From contig SMMW01000640.1 of the NCBI GenBank assembly GCA_004794655.1, positions 62,001 through 126,000 of the forward strand: a stretch of 64,000 nucleotides of DNA, read 5' to 3'. Below, one piece after another: positions 58,801 through 63,902 of this stretch. Under the pieces are notes generated by a model that searched no databases, had not been told where the DNA came from, and saw nothing but the letters and a program-made list of their open reading frames with translations. The number at the start of each line of letters is the position of its first letter. Positions within the stretch are counted from its first letter, which is position 1. The position numbers and the translations under genes were made by a program. The stretch comes from Marisa cornuarietis (Eukaryota; Mollusca; Gastropoda; Architaenioglossa; Ampullariidae).

Positions 58801-59275
58801 GTCCGGAGTTCCTGCCACTGTGAGATACACCAAGTATAATGAAAATCATTCAACAATCAGTGACTTCTTCAAACTTCTCTTCGTGTAATTCGGCTGAAGC
58901 CAATATGTGACACACAAAAAAACGGAATTTCATGAAAGGCAGAACATCTGGTACAATGCATAGGATCAGGATTCTACAAGACAGCGCTAAAATGTGTGCA
59001 TGCTTACATTAACAGCGATTTAATAAATAGTTTCAATGTTATTTCAAATTCAAGTACTGACTCAGTTATAAGTTTTCGTTTCGCTCATTTCATAACCAAG
59101 GTGGTCACAACATCTTAAAAACTTACATCATATTGTTCGATCTGAATGAAAAAGATTAGAATGGTTTAATCCTTGATGAAAAAAAATCAGACCTGCAATT
59201 CTGCGATGGTGCAGGTGATGGTGAATCTGATTTATTTGAAGCGGGTCTGTTGCAGACGACTTCTCGCGTCGCCAT
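19089..59275 (-). CDS. YTHDC2: YTHDC2-like 3'-to-5' RNA helicase and m6A reader, complete gene of 32 exons
   Basis: Gene-level entry; exon coordinates are listed separately. Summed coding length is 5040 nt, 1679 residues plus stop, with every splice phase matching. Order: short N-terminus, R3H domain (about 60-130), DEAH-type helicase with Walker [10 protein letters not shown] (about 246-254), DEVH box (347-350) and SAA (379-381), two ankyrin repeats inserted in the helicase core (about 528-587), helicase motifs V and VI ([12 protein letters not shown] and QRKGRAGR, about 705-761), HA2/ratchet region (about 794-925), OB-like region to about 1100, acidic and Ser/Pro-rich linker, YTH domain (about 1308-1420), and a Gln/Ser/Gly-rich tail. 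The R3H-helicase-ankyrin-YTH order is unique to YTHDC2. In vertebrates it acts with MEIOC in cytoplasmic RNP to drive the mitosis-to-meiosis switch; that role here is inferred. The tail makes it about 250 residues longer than the vertebrate protein. Confidence 0.95.
19865..21430. other. YTHDC2 intron 31, unique-looking sequence
   Basis: AT-rich. A short block around CATCTGCATATACATTTAAT occurs twice (20647, 20765), a minor local duplication. Nothing else supportable. Confidence 0.5.
21440..22045 (+). pseudogene. STRAD-like pseudokinase retropseudogene within a dispersed repeat
   Basis: Conceptual translation across frames gives [20 protein letters not shown], then [31 protein letters not shown] then [27 protein letters not shown] and [11 protein letters not shown]. 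HRSxKAS in place of the kinase HRDxKxxN is diagnostic of STRAD (STE20-related adaptor of LKB1). Several exons' worth of sequence are contiguous with stops and frameshifts, as in a processed pseudogene. From about 21890 on, the sequence no longer resembles STRAD but continues to match the inverse copy at 15050-15358. Confidence 0.75.
22137..22221 (-). CDS. YTHDC2: YTHDC2-like exon 31 (YTH end)
   Basis: Residues 1395-1423. [20 protein letters not shown] then VQVSRDGQ, the YTH C-terminal segment. Donor GGGCAG|gtgatt. Confidence 0.95.
22788..22937. repeat. 65-bp direct duplication
   Basis: GTGACTAGGTCTAGAAAAGT followed by ACCAGGAAACAAC and CAAGAAAGGTAG occurs twice in tandem with few differences. 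Confidence 0.85.
23262..23430 (-). mobile_element. Dispersed retroelement 3' tail
   Basis: On the minus strand, TTTTAAGCACCTTGAGTCTG and GGCACTATACAAATGTGC then an ATTTATTT tail. Same design as at 14878 and 55297. Confidence 0.5.
23940..24090. mobile_element. Short retroelement remnant with ATC-repeat edge
   Basis: An ATCATCATC tract at 23957 followed by CAGTCCTCATTGTGCCATCT; ATC tails also close the LINE at 57990. Family not recognised. Confidence 0.35.
24318..24469 (-). CDS. YTHDC2: YTHDC2-like exon 30 (YTH core)
   Basis: Residues 1345-1394. [20 protein letters not shown], then [19 protein letters not shown]. In vertebrate YTHDC2 the position of F1379 is Trp, part of the m6A cage. Donor AAGAG|gtaggc. 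Confidence 0.95.
25418..26548 (+). mobile_element. hAT-like DNA transposon relic with decayed transposase
   Basis: Ends are inverted: CAGTGGCGTAGC at 25418 and GCTAGCTACGCCACTG at 26548. Flanking 8-bp direct repeats are CAGTCAAC (25410-25417) and CAGTCAGC (26549-26556), one mismatch; 8-bp target duplications define hAT elements. Inside, on the plus strand, fragments of a hAT C-terminal dimerisation domain: SSQLL-type region at 25907-26110, then a frame with [27 protein letters not shown] and [20 protein letters not shown] (26202-26399). Internal stops and frame changes mean it is dead. Confidence 0.85.
26578..26861 (-). CDS. YTHDC2: YTHDC2-like exon 29 (linker and YTH start)
   Basis: Residues 1250-1344. 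Ser/Pro/Gly-rich linker, then [20 protein letters not shown] and GIWATS. W1329 is the first Trp of the m6A cage. A hAT-like element inserted 30 bp after the donor. Confidence 0.95.
27370..27501 (-). CDS. YTHDC2: YTHDC2-like exon 28 (linker)
   Basis: Residues 1206-1249. [20 protein letters not shown] then [16 protein letters not shown]. Low-complexity linker; it closes phase with both neighbours, but an extra small exon in this linker cannot be excluded. Confidence 0.82.
28086..28182 (-). CDS. YTHDC2: YTHDC2-like exon 27
   Basis: Residues 1174-1205. [20 protein letters not shown] then [12 protein letters not shown]. The donor T|gtaagt is chosen over AT|gtgtaa because only it avoids a stop in exon 28. 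Confidence 0.93.
28247..28790. other. YTHDC2 intron 26, no gene seen
   Basis: Contains a short (TG)n tract at 28384-28412 and otherwise AT-rich unique sequence. Confidence 0.5.
28804..28899 (-). CDS. YTHDC2: YTHDC2-like exon 26
   Basis: Residues 1142-1173. [20 protein letters not shown] is a conserved YTHDC2 helix after the OB region. Donor GAA|gtatgt. Confidence 0.93.
29200..29646. repeat. GT-rich minisatellite in YTHDC2 intron 25
   Basis: About 20-bp units of the form GTGTGTGCACGTGTACAT, alternating purine and pyrimidine throughout. Because the unit is open in several frames, long artificial reading frames appear on both strands (Cys/Val/Cys and His/Thr runs). Confidence 0.97.
29681..29799 (-). 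CDS. YTHDC2: YTHDC2-like exon 25
   Basis: Residues 1102-1141. Acidic [13 protein letters not shown], then [14 protein letters not shown]. Ends in phase 0, 35 bp before a 450-bp GT-rich minisatellite in the intron. Confidence 0.93.
29969..30228 (-). CDS. YTHDC2: YTHDC2-like exon 24 (OB-like region)
   Basis: Residues 1015-1101. [50 protein letters not shown]. Donor AAGATG|gtcagt. Confidence 0.93.
30345..30760. repeat. Degenerate about 60-bp tandem repeat in YTHDC2 intron 23
   Basis: Seven imperfect units with TAAGTAGGACCTTTATAGTT, ACTCTGGACTATGT and TTCACAAATTTGACA. Confidence 0.92.
31208..31384 (-). CDS. YTHDC2: YTHDC2-like exon 23
   Basis: Residues 956-1014. [20 protein letters not shown] then [18 protein letters not shown] and [11 protein letters not shown]. 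Very conserved. Confidence 0.96.
31565..31805. repeat. Degenerate about 55-60-bp tandem repeat in YTHDC2 intron 22
   Basis: Four imperfect units with ACACCACACCTCACAGCTAT and ATGAAACTA. Confidence 0.88.
31901..31995 (-). CDS. YTHDC2: YTHDC2-like exon 22
   Basis: Residues 925-955. [20 protein letters not shown] then [10 protein letters not shown]. Donor ATGAG|gtgagt. Confidence 0.93.
32366..32472 (-). CDS. YTHDC2: YTHDC2-like exon 21
   Basis: Residues 889-924. [20 protein letters not shown] then HMALLRAFQ. Donor TTTCAG|gtaata. Confidence 0.95.
32637..32802 (-). CDS. YTHDC2: YTHDC2-like exon 20 (HA2)
   Basis: Residues 834-888. [20 protein letters not shown] and [20 protein letters not shown] are the ratchet domain of DEAH helicases. 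A (GT)n tract lies about 25 bp before the acceptor. Confidence 0.96.
33112..33231 (-). CDS. YTHDC2: YTHDC2-like exon 19 (winged-helix / HA2)
   Basis: Residues 794-833. [20 protein letters not shown] then [14 protein letters not shown]. Phase 0 to 0. Confidence 0.95.
33305..33645 (-). mobile_element. RTE/BovB-like LINE C-terminal relic
   Basis: Read on the minus strand across frame changes: [17 protein letters not shown], then a Lys/Arg/Glu-rich GRRRGREEK segment. That is the usual C-terminal region of RTE-type LINE proteins. Multiple stops. Confidence 0.55.
33810..34470. other. GC-richer island in YTHDC2 intron 18, probably repeat-derived
   Basis: Composition (many ACAC, GCGAC and CTC runs) contrasts with the AT-rich intron. 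Overlapping short open frames occur but no family motif; an unidentified mobile element is the likeliest source. Confidence 0.35.
34557..34662 (-). CDS. YTHDC2: YTHDC2-like exon 18 (motif VI end)
   Basis: Residues 758-793. [20 protein letters not shown] then [13 protein letters not shown]. Acceptor tttcag; donor CAT|gtgagc in phase 0. Confidence 0.94.
35020..35545 (+). mobile_element. LINE reverse-transcriptase C-terminal relic
   Basis: Translation with breaks: [45 protein letters not shown], a stop, [26 protein letters not shown]. Same clade as the better-preserved copy at 44520. Confidence 0.85.
36706..36788 (-). CDS. YTHDC2: YTHDC2-like exon 17 (motif VI)
   Basis: Residues 731-757. KTYDGL then [14 protein letters not shown]; the last codon is split across the intron and joins to give QRKGRAGR. 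Donor GGCAG|gtaatt. Confidence 0.94.
37118..37198 (-). CDS. YTHDC2: YTHDC2-like exon 16 (motif V)
   Basis: Residues 704-730. [20 protein letters not shown] then DTGKVKE, helicase motif V. Phase 0 to 0. Confidence 0.96.
38280..38671. mobile_element. TIR-bounded element carrying a nested LINE 3' tail
   Basis: CAGTGGCGTAGGAA at 38280 is mirrored by TTCCTACACCACTG ending at 38671. A direct repeat AGCTTC lies at both borders (38275-38280, 38672-38677), so the exact target duplication is unclear. The middle (about 38405-38646, plus strand) is the LINE 3' tail also present at 45255-45494. Confidence 0.6.
38405..38646 (+). mobile_element. LINE 3' UTR copy (same family as 44520 element)
   Basis: Nearly identical to 45255-45492: TTGCTACTTTACCCATCTTT, TTAAGCGCTAAGAGCATGCT, and GCGCTATAAAAATCTTCACT then ATTATT. 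Very low divergence suggests recent activity. Confidence 0.9.
39597..39681 (-). CDS. YTHDC2: YTHDC2-like exon 15
   Basis: Residues 675-703. [20 protein letters not shown] then RQRKI. Acceptor tttcag, donor ATT|gtaagt. Confidence 0.92.
40441..41185 (+). mobile_element. L2-like LINE: RT C-terminus and 3' UTR
   Basis: Frame at 40441-40965 contains [40 protein letters not shown] then [20 protein letters not shown], and [11 protein letters not shown], the C-terminus of L2-type LINEs. The 3' end has AAAAATTTCTGTTTTGGACT and GACAATAAAGATTGAT, a polyadenylation-like LINE terminus at about 41180. Confidence 0.85.
41245..41457 (+). pseudogene. 18S ribosomal RNA fragment
   Basis: From GAGAAACACCTACCACATCC through GGGGAGGTAGTGATGAAAAA, TGTAATTGGAATGAGTACAC, GGCAAGTCTGGTGCCAGCAG to GTAATTCCAGCTCCAATAGA. 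This is the universally conserved 530-loop region of small-subunit rRNA with about 15% changes and a few deletions (the invariant CAGCCGCGGTAA reads CAGCTGTAGTAA). About 210 bp; not functional. Confidence 0.92.
41855..42115 (-). CDS. YTHDC2: YTHDC2-like exon 14 (helicase C start, motif IV)
   Basis: Residues 588-674. Acidic linker, [20 protein letters not shown], then [16 protein letters not shown], the helicase C motif IV. Donor GAGAG|gtaact. Confidence 0.95.
42510..42710 (+). mobile_element. L2-like LINE RT fragment (YADD region relic)
   Basis: [20 protein letters not shown] then [19 protein letters not shown] followed by a frameshift and TDFRK. This matches the palm region after the catalytic YADD of L2-type LINEs, here changed to SEDT. 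It lies 2 kb downstream of a more C-terminal fragment, so the two are separate insertions or a rearranged one. Confidence 0.8.
42788..42838 (-). mobile_element. SINE 3' fragment
   Basis: CCAGCAACTAAGGCTATATC next to GTTTTATGC matches the end of the SINE at 47675-47845. Confidence 0.55.
43131..43620. repeat. Internal direct duplication in the hAT-like element
   Basis: AAAAATGGCC, ATCATTTTCA, CCTTTCCTCTGCTTGTAG, ACAGGAAAACCCCATTA and CAGGGCGCACTTGAA occur in the same order twice, about 285 bp apart, with moderate divergence. Confidence 0.9.
44517..45494 (+). mobile_element. LINE: RT C-terminal domain and 3' UTR
   Basis: Open frame 44520-45230 (236 codons) without stops: [98 protein letters not shown]. 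This is the C-terminal region of a Jockey/RTE-X-like LINE polyprotein. The 3' UTR ends CGCTATAAAAATCTTCACTA with an ATT tail. It is 5' truncated (no RT catalytic core). Confidence 0.9.
46795..46816. repeat. (TA)n microsatellite
   Basis: About ten AT dinucleotides inside the hAT-like element. Similar short TA tracts lie at 60190 and 61612. Confidence 0.9.
47155..47347 (-). CDS. YTHDC2: YTHDC2-like exon 13 (ankyrin repeats)
   Basis: Residues 524-588. [20 protein letters not shown] and [20 protein letters not shown] are two ankyrin repeats, the insert that marks YTHDC2 among DEAH helicases. Donor CACAT|gtgagt. Confidence 0.95.
47670..47848 (-). mobile_element. tRNA-derived SINE
   Basis: On the minus strand the head reads CGCAACGGTTAGCACCTGTC with a later GGGTTCAGCTCTCA, resembling boxes A and B; the 3' part is GCATGCTGTTCTTTCTCTGT through ATAGCCTTAGTTGCTGG and ends CATAAAACATCAACTCCCCC. 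A fragment of the same 3' end is at 42788. Confidence 0.6.
47954..48107 (-). CDS. YTHDC2: YTHDC2-like exon 12 (before ankyrin repeats)
   Basis: Residues 473-523. [20 protein letters not shown] then [10 protein letters not shown], the insert that leads into the ankyrin repeats. Donor ATCTG|gtgggt. Confidence 0.9.
48120..49795. other. YTHDC2 intron 11, very AT-rich
   Basis: About 1.7 kb with no coding exon, structured RNA or recognisable mobile element. TTTTTATT and ATTTT runs dominate. Confidence 0.5.
49797..50068 (+). mobile_element. tRNA-derived SINE with conserved core
   Basis: Head GGATGGCTGAGTGGTTAGAG (box A) and CTGGTTCAATTCCCG (box B) spaced as in a Leu/Ser-type tRNA, but the sequence runs on into an unrelated body (GACCCAGCTGACGGGAATGG, GTACCTGACTCC) and a 3' tail of ACCTTT repeats. 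A 9-base direct repeat, ATTTAGTTT, is found on both sides. A functional tRNA is ruled out by the body and mispaired stems. Confidence 0.88.
50207..50331 (-). CDS. YTHDC2: YTHDC2-like exon 11
   Basis: Residues 431-472. [14 protein letters not shown] then a variable Ser/Thr/Asp-rich stretch. Acceptor ttctcag, donor GAG|gtatga, ending in phase 0. Confidence 0.85.
50718..50758 (-). CDS. YTHDC2: YTHDC2-like microexon 10 (41 nt)
   Basis: Residues 417-430, [13 protein letters not shown]. It was found because the flanking exons would otherwise join through a stop codon; with it the phase closes. Acceptor ctacag, donor AATG|gtgtgt. Confidence 0.82.
51233..51455 (-). mobile_element. LINE 3' UTR, third copy
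   Basis: Reverse complement of the tail at 45255-45494, starting with the AATAATAAT tail and AGTGAAGATTTTTATAGTGC and including GCATGCTCTTAGCGCTTAAA. More diverged than the 38405 copy. Confidence 0.88.
51632..51686 (-). CDS. YTHDC2: YTHDC2-like exon 9
   Basis: Residues 399-416. [21 protein letters not shown] segment that follows motif III in YTHDC2. 55 nt; donor CACTG|gtgagt. Confidence 0.88.
52024..52180 (-). CDS. YTHDC2: YTHDC2-like exon 8 (DEVH box, motif III)
   Basis: Residues 347-398. Starts [20 protein letters not shown] and contains ILMSAAL. Acceptor attaag, donor TCAG|gtgagt. Confidence 0.95.
52470..52875. mobile_element. MITE-like sequence with AAGCCGC inverted ends, touching the exon 7 duplication
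   Basis: TATAAGCCGCACCCATTAAA near 52478 is mirrored by GTCGCGGCTTATAATCTAAA ending TTTACGGTA at 52875. Related ends are common in non-autonomous DNA transposons. The left end is degraded. The right end abuts the last 51-bp unit exactly. Confidence 0.5.
52876..53031. repeat. 51-bp triplication of YTHDC2 exon 7 end plus donor
   Basis: Three copies of ACAATGACATGAGTGACAGT and following bases at 52876, 52927 and 52978. Period 51 bp, 17 codons. The first two units on the coding strand end in GTA|gtaagt; the third lacks the donor, having been cut at the adjacent element. Confidence 0.97.
52977..53079 (-). CDS. YTHDC2: YTHDC2-like exon 7 with triplicated 3' end
   Basis: Residues 312-346. [20 protein letters not shown] then TVTHVIV, followed by donor GTA|gtaagt. 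The last 43 bases with the donor are repeated at 51-bp spacing further into the intron. A second perfect donor at 52920-52925 would add exactly 17 codons in frame. Confidence 0.93.
53664..53688. repeat. (CA)n microsatellite next to YTHDC2 exon 6 donor
   Basis: About twelve CA units, (GT)n on the coding strand, beginning about 10 bp after the exon 6 donor. A similar tract at 32830-32852 lies before exon 20. Confidence 0.95.
53696..53862 (-). CDS. YTHDC2: YTHDC2-like exon 6 (helicase motif Ia/Ib)
   Basis: Residues 257-311. [28 protein letters not shown] and GYQIRLES are typical DEAH-helicase motifs. The donor AA|gtgggt lies just before a (GT)n tract. Confidence 0.95.
54187..54428 (-). CDS. YTHDC2: YTHDC2-like exon 5 (helicase motif I)
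   Basis: Residues 176-256. Ends with [20 protein letters not shown] and then GSGKTTQ, the Walker A motif of DEAH helicases, at donor ACACAG|gtgagt. Confidence 0.95.
55295..55565 (-). mobile_element. Dispersed retroelement 3' tail
   Basis: Minus strand reads TAAACTTAAGACGCATCTTT, CAGAACGGCGAC, then AAAGTGCTCTGAGC and GCACTATAAAAATCCTCATT with an ATTGTTATT tail. This is the usual 3' end of LINE-derived SINEs in invertebrates. Confidence 0.6.
55668..55855 (-). CDS. YTHDC2: YTHDC2-like exon 4 (end of R3H)
   Basis: Residues 113-175. [14 protein letters not shown] finishes R3[21 protein letters not shown] links to the helicase. The intron before it contains a 1.9-kb LINE. Confidence 0.9.
56061..57990 (+). 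mobile_element. Non-LTR retrotransposon with long RT reading frame
   Basis: Frame 56140-57612 (490 codons) encodes [115 protein letters not shown]. The YADD catalytic site is destroyed by a small deletion and compensating duplication near 56955 that keep the frame. A frameshift follows at 57605; the C-terminus [16 protein letters not shown] and LKTHLFI continues in another frame to about 57798. Upstream (56061-56150) an earlier part is in a third frame. It ends in ATC repeats. 5' truncated, dead. Confidence 0.92.
58169..58259 (-). CDS. YTHDC2: YTHDC2-like exon 3 (R3H core)
   Basis: Residues 83-112. [20 protein letters not shown] is the R3H signature (Arg-x3-His spacing ERAYIH). Donor AGAGG|gtaggt. 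Confidence 0.92.
58654..58817 (-). CDS. YTHDC2: YTHDC2-like exon 2 (R3H start)
   Basis: Residues 28-82. Contains [20 protein letters not shown], the first helix of the R3H domain. Acceptor ctcacag, donor AAAG|gtgcat. Confidence 0.9.
59193..59275 (-). CDS. YTHDC2: YTHDC2-like exon 1 (start codon)
   Basis: Begins [23 protein letters not shown] context aacATGg. Donor TTGCAG|gtctga leaves two bases, completed in exon 2. No upstream in-frame start was needed. Confidence 0.8.
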
Positions 59276-59375
59276 GTTATTGTCACACACGACTGCCAGC
59301 TTTACTTCGTCTTTAGTTTCGTAGACGCCCTCGTCACGTCATCGCGCACAATGCGCGGGAAACCGATGATGATGA
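59276..59375 (-). promoter_or_regulatory. Putative YTHDC2 promoter / 5' UTR
   Basis: GC- and CpG-richer than its surroundings, with a CRE-like TGACGTGACG on the minus strand (about 59330-59340) and the dyad GCGCACAATGCGCG. No TATA box at a fitting distance. Position just upstream of exon 1 is the main support. Confidence 0.4.
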
Positions 59376-59580
59376 TGATGTGTGGCTTGAGATGTATAGA
59401 CAATCACTGTCGAGAATGATTCCCTATTTAAGACAAATTAAACAAATTACATACGCTTGGGCTAAGACGCCTAAACTAGAAAATGATCCCAGTCGATGTA
59501 TCCAACTGATGGATAGAAAAGGGGAAATGTTACCTCTTAATTATTACAATGACAAAAGAGGAAAAATAATATGTTTCTAG
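59317..59580 (+). CDS. Unassigned open frame, divergent to YTHDC2
   Basis: A stop-free frame with five Asp codons followed by VWLEMYRQSLSRMIPYLRQI and KQITYAWAKTPKLENDPSRC, ending at TAG (59578-59580). It has protein-like composition, but no ATG in frame upstream; the ATGs nearby are in another frame. An AATAAA follows at about 59630. It may be a remnant of a processed gene or an internal exon of a head-to-head gene. I do not recognise a family. Confidence 0.3.
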   Translation, partial: FRRRPRHVIAHNARETDDDDDVWLEMYRQSLSRMIPYLRQIKQITYAWAKTPKLENDPSRCIQLMDRKGEMLPLNYYNDKRGKIICF

Positions 59581-59639
59581 CACACTCCCCAACTTTAAAG
59601 TAAACTCTATGGCATTCTGTACAAAATCTAAAAATAAAG

Positions 59640-60855
59640 TACACAAATAAACAGATACAAACTTTAACTATACATATATAGCAATACGTAATTACAGATG
59701 TTTATTATCCCCGCTTTTATTGTTTCTTCTATATTCCAACACCGCAATCCTCGTAACAAAAAAAACAGTATATCGATCATGAGAGAAATGTAGAATTATT
59801 CATGAAGCATGATGCTGGCACAGAATGCACTGATTATCAGAAGGTCGGTCGACGTCATTAATTTGGCACACATAGACCGAAATGTAAGAAAAGCGCGGAT
59901 CACGTGTTATAATTAACCTATATATAAATATAAGCTATAAACCTCCAACTCGCGATCCCTTCTGTCCGCTCATCTCCTTAGGTTTCGCTTTTCTCAGACC
60001 ACACTTCTTACAAAGTTCTTTTTCTACCTCTGGTCCTCTAGGTTTTGGGGCTTGTGAAGCTATATTTCAGTGATACAAGCATATTTAGGATCAAAATATT
60101 TTGTTTATTTCATCAGTAAGCCAATTAATCCTCTTCTTGATAAGTGTCTTGTACATTTTTACATGTGAAATTTGGTTATATAATTTTAACAATATATATA
60201 TATATATTGTGTATACATTTTACATAGATTAAATACAACATAATATTCATGTACAACCAGTGATATCATTTCACTATAGAATATAATGGTACAGATTCAT
60301 GTGTTGCCATGGCGACATGCAGTCCTTAGCACAAGTCACAGCTGTGCTGGTCTTCCTATATGTCTCACAGACAAAACGTTTGCATAACAATATTTTTACT
60401 CTTTTTTTTGAAAGAAAGTTTTTTAAGTCTAATTATAATAATATTTATCTTAAGCTGATGCGGGACACATACAAAAATCAAAAGTAAATAAGCTGTTATG
60501 GTAGAAATCCCCTTTCTATGTTGAGTTATATGTCTCTTATTAAAACTTACCTTTCCCCCTTCCATTGTGTGTGCGTGTGTGAGGGCGGGTAGGTGGGTAT
60601 ACACGCGCACGTTTCTGAGTTCTTTAATGTGTGCGCCATGAAATGGAATAAATTACTATAGCAGAATTGCCGCATTATAATTATTATTATATAATTATTA
60701 TTATGATTTTTCAGAAAGGGGAAAGGCTCCATATTCTGTAAATCCAAAAACAAAATTTGTAATAAAGTGGCGATACCAATCTGCTTTACATATACTATGT
60801 GTTCGTGTTCCAAAAACTGTATATATACTTGAATTAATCATAAATATATACACAA
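59640..60855. other. Upstream region, AT-rich, no gene seen
   Basis: TA-rich tract at 60190-60210 and an ATTATT tract at 60678-60700. Nothing else supportable. Confidence 0.5.
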
Positions 60856-60857
60856 TT

Positions 60858-60985
60858 TAACTCCGCCTGGAAACCCCCCGGGTATCCTGCCGGTCCCAAG
60901 CCTGGATGAAGGAGGAGGGTTGGGCGTGGGGTTAGCAACCCCACCCTGTAAAACAACCCTTGCTACAGAAACCGCAACTAAAACA
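60858..60985. mobile_element. GC-rich dispersed repeat fragment
   Basis: CCGCCTGGAAACCCCCCGGG, GGGTTGGGCGTGGGGTTAGC and TTGCTACAGAAACCGCAACT stand out from the AT-rich surroundings and resemble the 5' region of LINE elements. Family not certain. Confidence 0.4.
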
Positions 60986-60999
60986 TATACACAATTTAA

Positions 61000-63480
61000 T
61001 TAATAATAATTTTCAACGCGTATACAGATATTGCTGTGTAAATTGTTTTGTCAGTAGGCCTACCAATTTTTAAATTGATATGTGTTGTACGTGCTCAAGC
61101 ACTATTGATAATACAAAACAATGGAATCGGAAACATCAAGAAACTGTCTTCTGCAACTGCGTTTTCTTACTTCCAGTGGCATTTTAGGGTCAGTCCAACA
61201 GTCTGTCTACCCTTATTAATTCCAGTGGGTTAAATTTGAAAAAGAAAGAAAGTTTGATAGAGCTATCAGCTGTTAAAACGTGTATTCATTTTACTTGGAG
61301 ACATCCTGTAGATGGGAACAGTAGCCCCCTTCCCCTCTCTTTTGAATTCCGTTTCTCTGTGATTATAGTGCGCTCAGCTGGAGCACAACTTCCTATATAT
61401 AGTTGCTGGGATCGGGAGGGGGGGGCTTTAGTTTTGGGGGATAATTGTATCACCTCTTACAGTAGCATGCAGTTCCCCCAGTGTTTCACCTTTCATTGTT
61501 TCTGTTTTCAACAAGGCAAGAGGTCCAGCGTGATAATATTGGTCACATGATTGATTGTCACGAAGGTGTTTGAAGAGATTGTCTTGCAGTAGCTGAAGGT
61601 ATCAGGTATGTATATATATATATATATATCTGTATATCTGGTCCCGTTTGCCTGTCAGACAAACAGTTGTCAGTCGAAAATGTCGTTGCGCTGGGCCTTA
61701 ATAATATTCATCGACACATAGAAAATGTTCACACATACATTAGGATTATGTTTAATATGTGATAACAGGAATGTCCTGTCAGGATAATTTTTTTCAAGTT
61801 CCATCTGGCTGGCGATTGTATGTACCGACATATGCAGGACCAACAGGCAGAAGCTGTCCGTTGTTTCGGCCGTGCGACTTGTGAACTCTCTCTCTCTCTC
61901 TTGTGTAAGCCTGAACCACAGTGGATATGAATATGTTGTGGTATTGTTGTTTTGTTATTGTGTTTCTATAGTGAGCTGCCACAAACTGCATGCCCTCTTG
62001 GATAAATAAATATTGTAGCCGGACTGAGGACATTGTGCGGCCCTATAGCCAACTGATCAGTCCGTTCCTCTTTAGGGTTTCAGGACTAAAATTCTAACTC
62101 TCGTTAGGCGGGTGCGTTATCTAATGTACCTCGTGGTCTGTTCTTTTTATCCTTCATCTACCACATACCCACACTTAGCCAACCTTGGAGTCCACAAAAG
62201 ACCCTGCTTTTTCCCTAACAAAAGTGGATGTGTTCTCTGGTGTATCGCTCAGCTTCACGGATCTTCGTGTCTGTTCTGCTGTGTGACAATTACGTGTGAC
62301 ACAATTTATTCCTCCACTCTAGTGATACACGTTCATCTCATTCACACGACGAGGACACACGTACATCACATGTACACTAGCATGAGTGCGGACTAAGACG
62401 TTCACACAGATGAATATAAGACATAACTTTATTTATATTATTTACACCTACGACTACTATTATTCCCTAGCTTACTAAATCCTATAGCACCTATATAACT
62501 GCCTGGGGTGGGGGGAAAGAGGGGGTTGAGTGACGAGAGTGCAGCAGGACCAAAACACAAATGGTGCCCCTCTTGTATTCAGGGATGGTTTGCTTTTACT
62601 GCTCTTCCAAGCAGGACCAGTCGCCTTTCGGTAAACAGATGCAGGAACCGACTTTTTCCCTGCTATTTATAAGCAAATTGCTGGGTGCTAGGTCACCCGT
62701 TGTGTTGTCTGTCTGCCCCCGCTACAGTATAGTCTTACCGATAGTTGCTGGGCAGAACTGTTATAGGGGGCGTCCGGTATAGTGTATAGTGGTTATATAA
62801 GCACTCGATGGGTGGTCACCACTACAGTCAGAGACACTGGGACCTCGTCTCGGGACCGGGACACTCTGGGTACGTGACACCTGTTTGCAGGGCTGGGTGT
62901 CGGGTATTTTCTCCGGGTACTCCTTTTTACCCCTCCCTCTCCCAGTCTCTCCCCCACCCCCAAAGTTCGAAATCACTTCAAAGGGGAAGTAATTTCCTAC
63001 TGTAGAAAACGTATTTTCTACTTTTAGTTGAACTTGTTAGACCACCTACAGTACGTGCACTGGTCAAGCTACTATTAATTGTTCCTGTTAATGACCCGAC
63101 ACGGAGCCATAAACTGTGACCAGTGACGGGACCCGCTGGTCTGAGCACACGGCAGGGAGTCGAAGATCTTGAGTAGCTGCTGTTACTCCCTGAATCGATC
63201 CGACATCAAAGGGTGAAGAAATACTTTTAAGCCATTGCTTGAAGATGGATAGTCAGAAACGTGCGGGCAGCCTGGCTTCATTTTCCTGGGTCAGTGATCC
63301 CTTTATATAATATTTATCAATCTCTCTCAGGGTCGGTCAGCTGGTTGGTGCTTGGCTAATGATTTTACATTTAATGTCTGTAATACTACAGAGTAGGCCA
63401 CTGACTGCCGCAGGAGCAAAGCACCACTCACTCCACTTTTACTGGTGGTGAGCGATTTGAACGAGTGAATTCTGCTGGTT
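61000..63480. other. Upstream intergenic region, no supportable gene
   Basis: TA repeat at 61612-61630 and CT repeat at 61883-61900. Open frames are short (under 105 codons), without motifs or splice support. Confidence 0.5.
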
Positions 63481-63486
63481 ATCTCG

Positions 63487-63506
63487 ACGACGACGACGAC
63501 GACGAC

Positions 63507-63561
<55 letters not shown>

Positions 63562-63562
63562 C
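63487..63562. repeat. (GAC)n(GAT)n trinucleotide repeat
   Basis: About seven GAC then sixteen or so GAT triplets, uninterrupted. Confidence 0.97.
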
Positions 63563-63902
63563 ATTGTATTGAGTGGACGGAGGGAAGAGGGGAGGAGTCC
63601 TATACATAGCTAGGCTCGCCCCGTATTGGCCACAACAGATGATTGACCTCTGTCCTCAGCTAGTCGACCAATTCAATAGGGGTTTTACCGTATTGGGACG
63701 ATCTCATTAAACAGAAAGCAATGTTGTTGTGCAAATGGGGCGTGGAGTTGTATTGCATGGATGAACTCTCTTTAATGAAACAGCTGAGAGGGATATAATT
63801 TATTAATATAAATAGTTTGGGACGTCGATTCCCGAGTGACGACCCTGCAATTCGGTCACACGGCTACCTATTGTGCCTCTGTACACTCTCTCAATTCACC
63901 CA

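Noticed and set aside
62112..62396. 94-codon plus-strand frame upstream of YTHDC2
   Set aside because: No motif, no splice or Kozak support, composition of random sequence.
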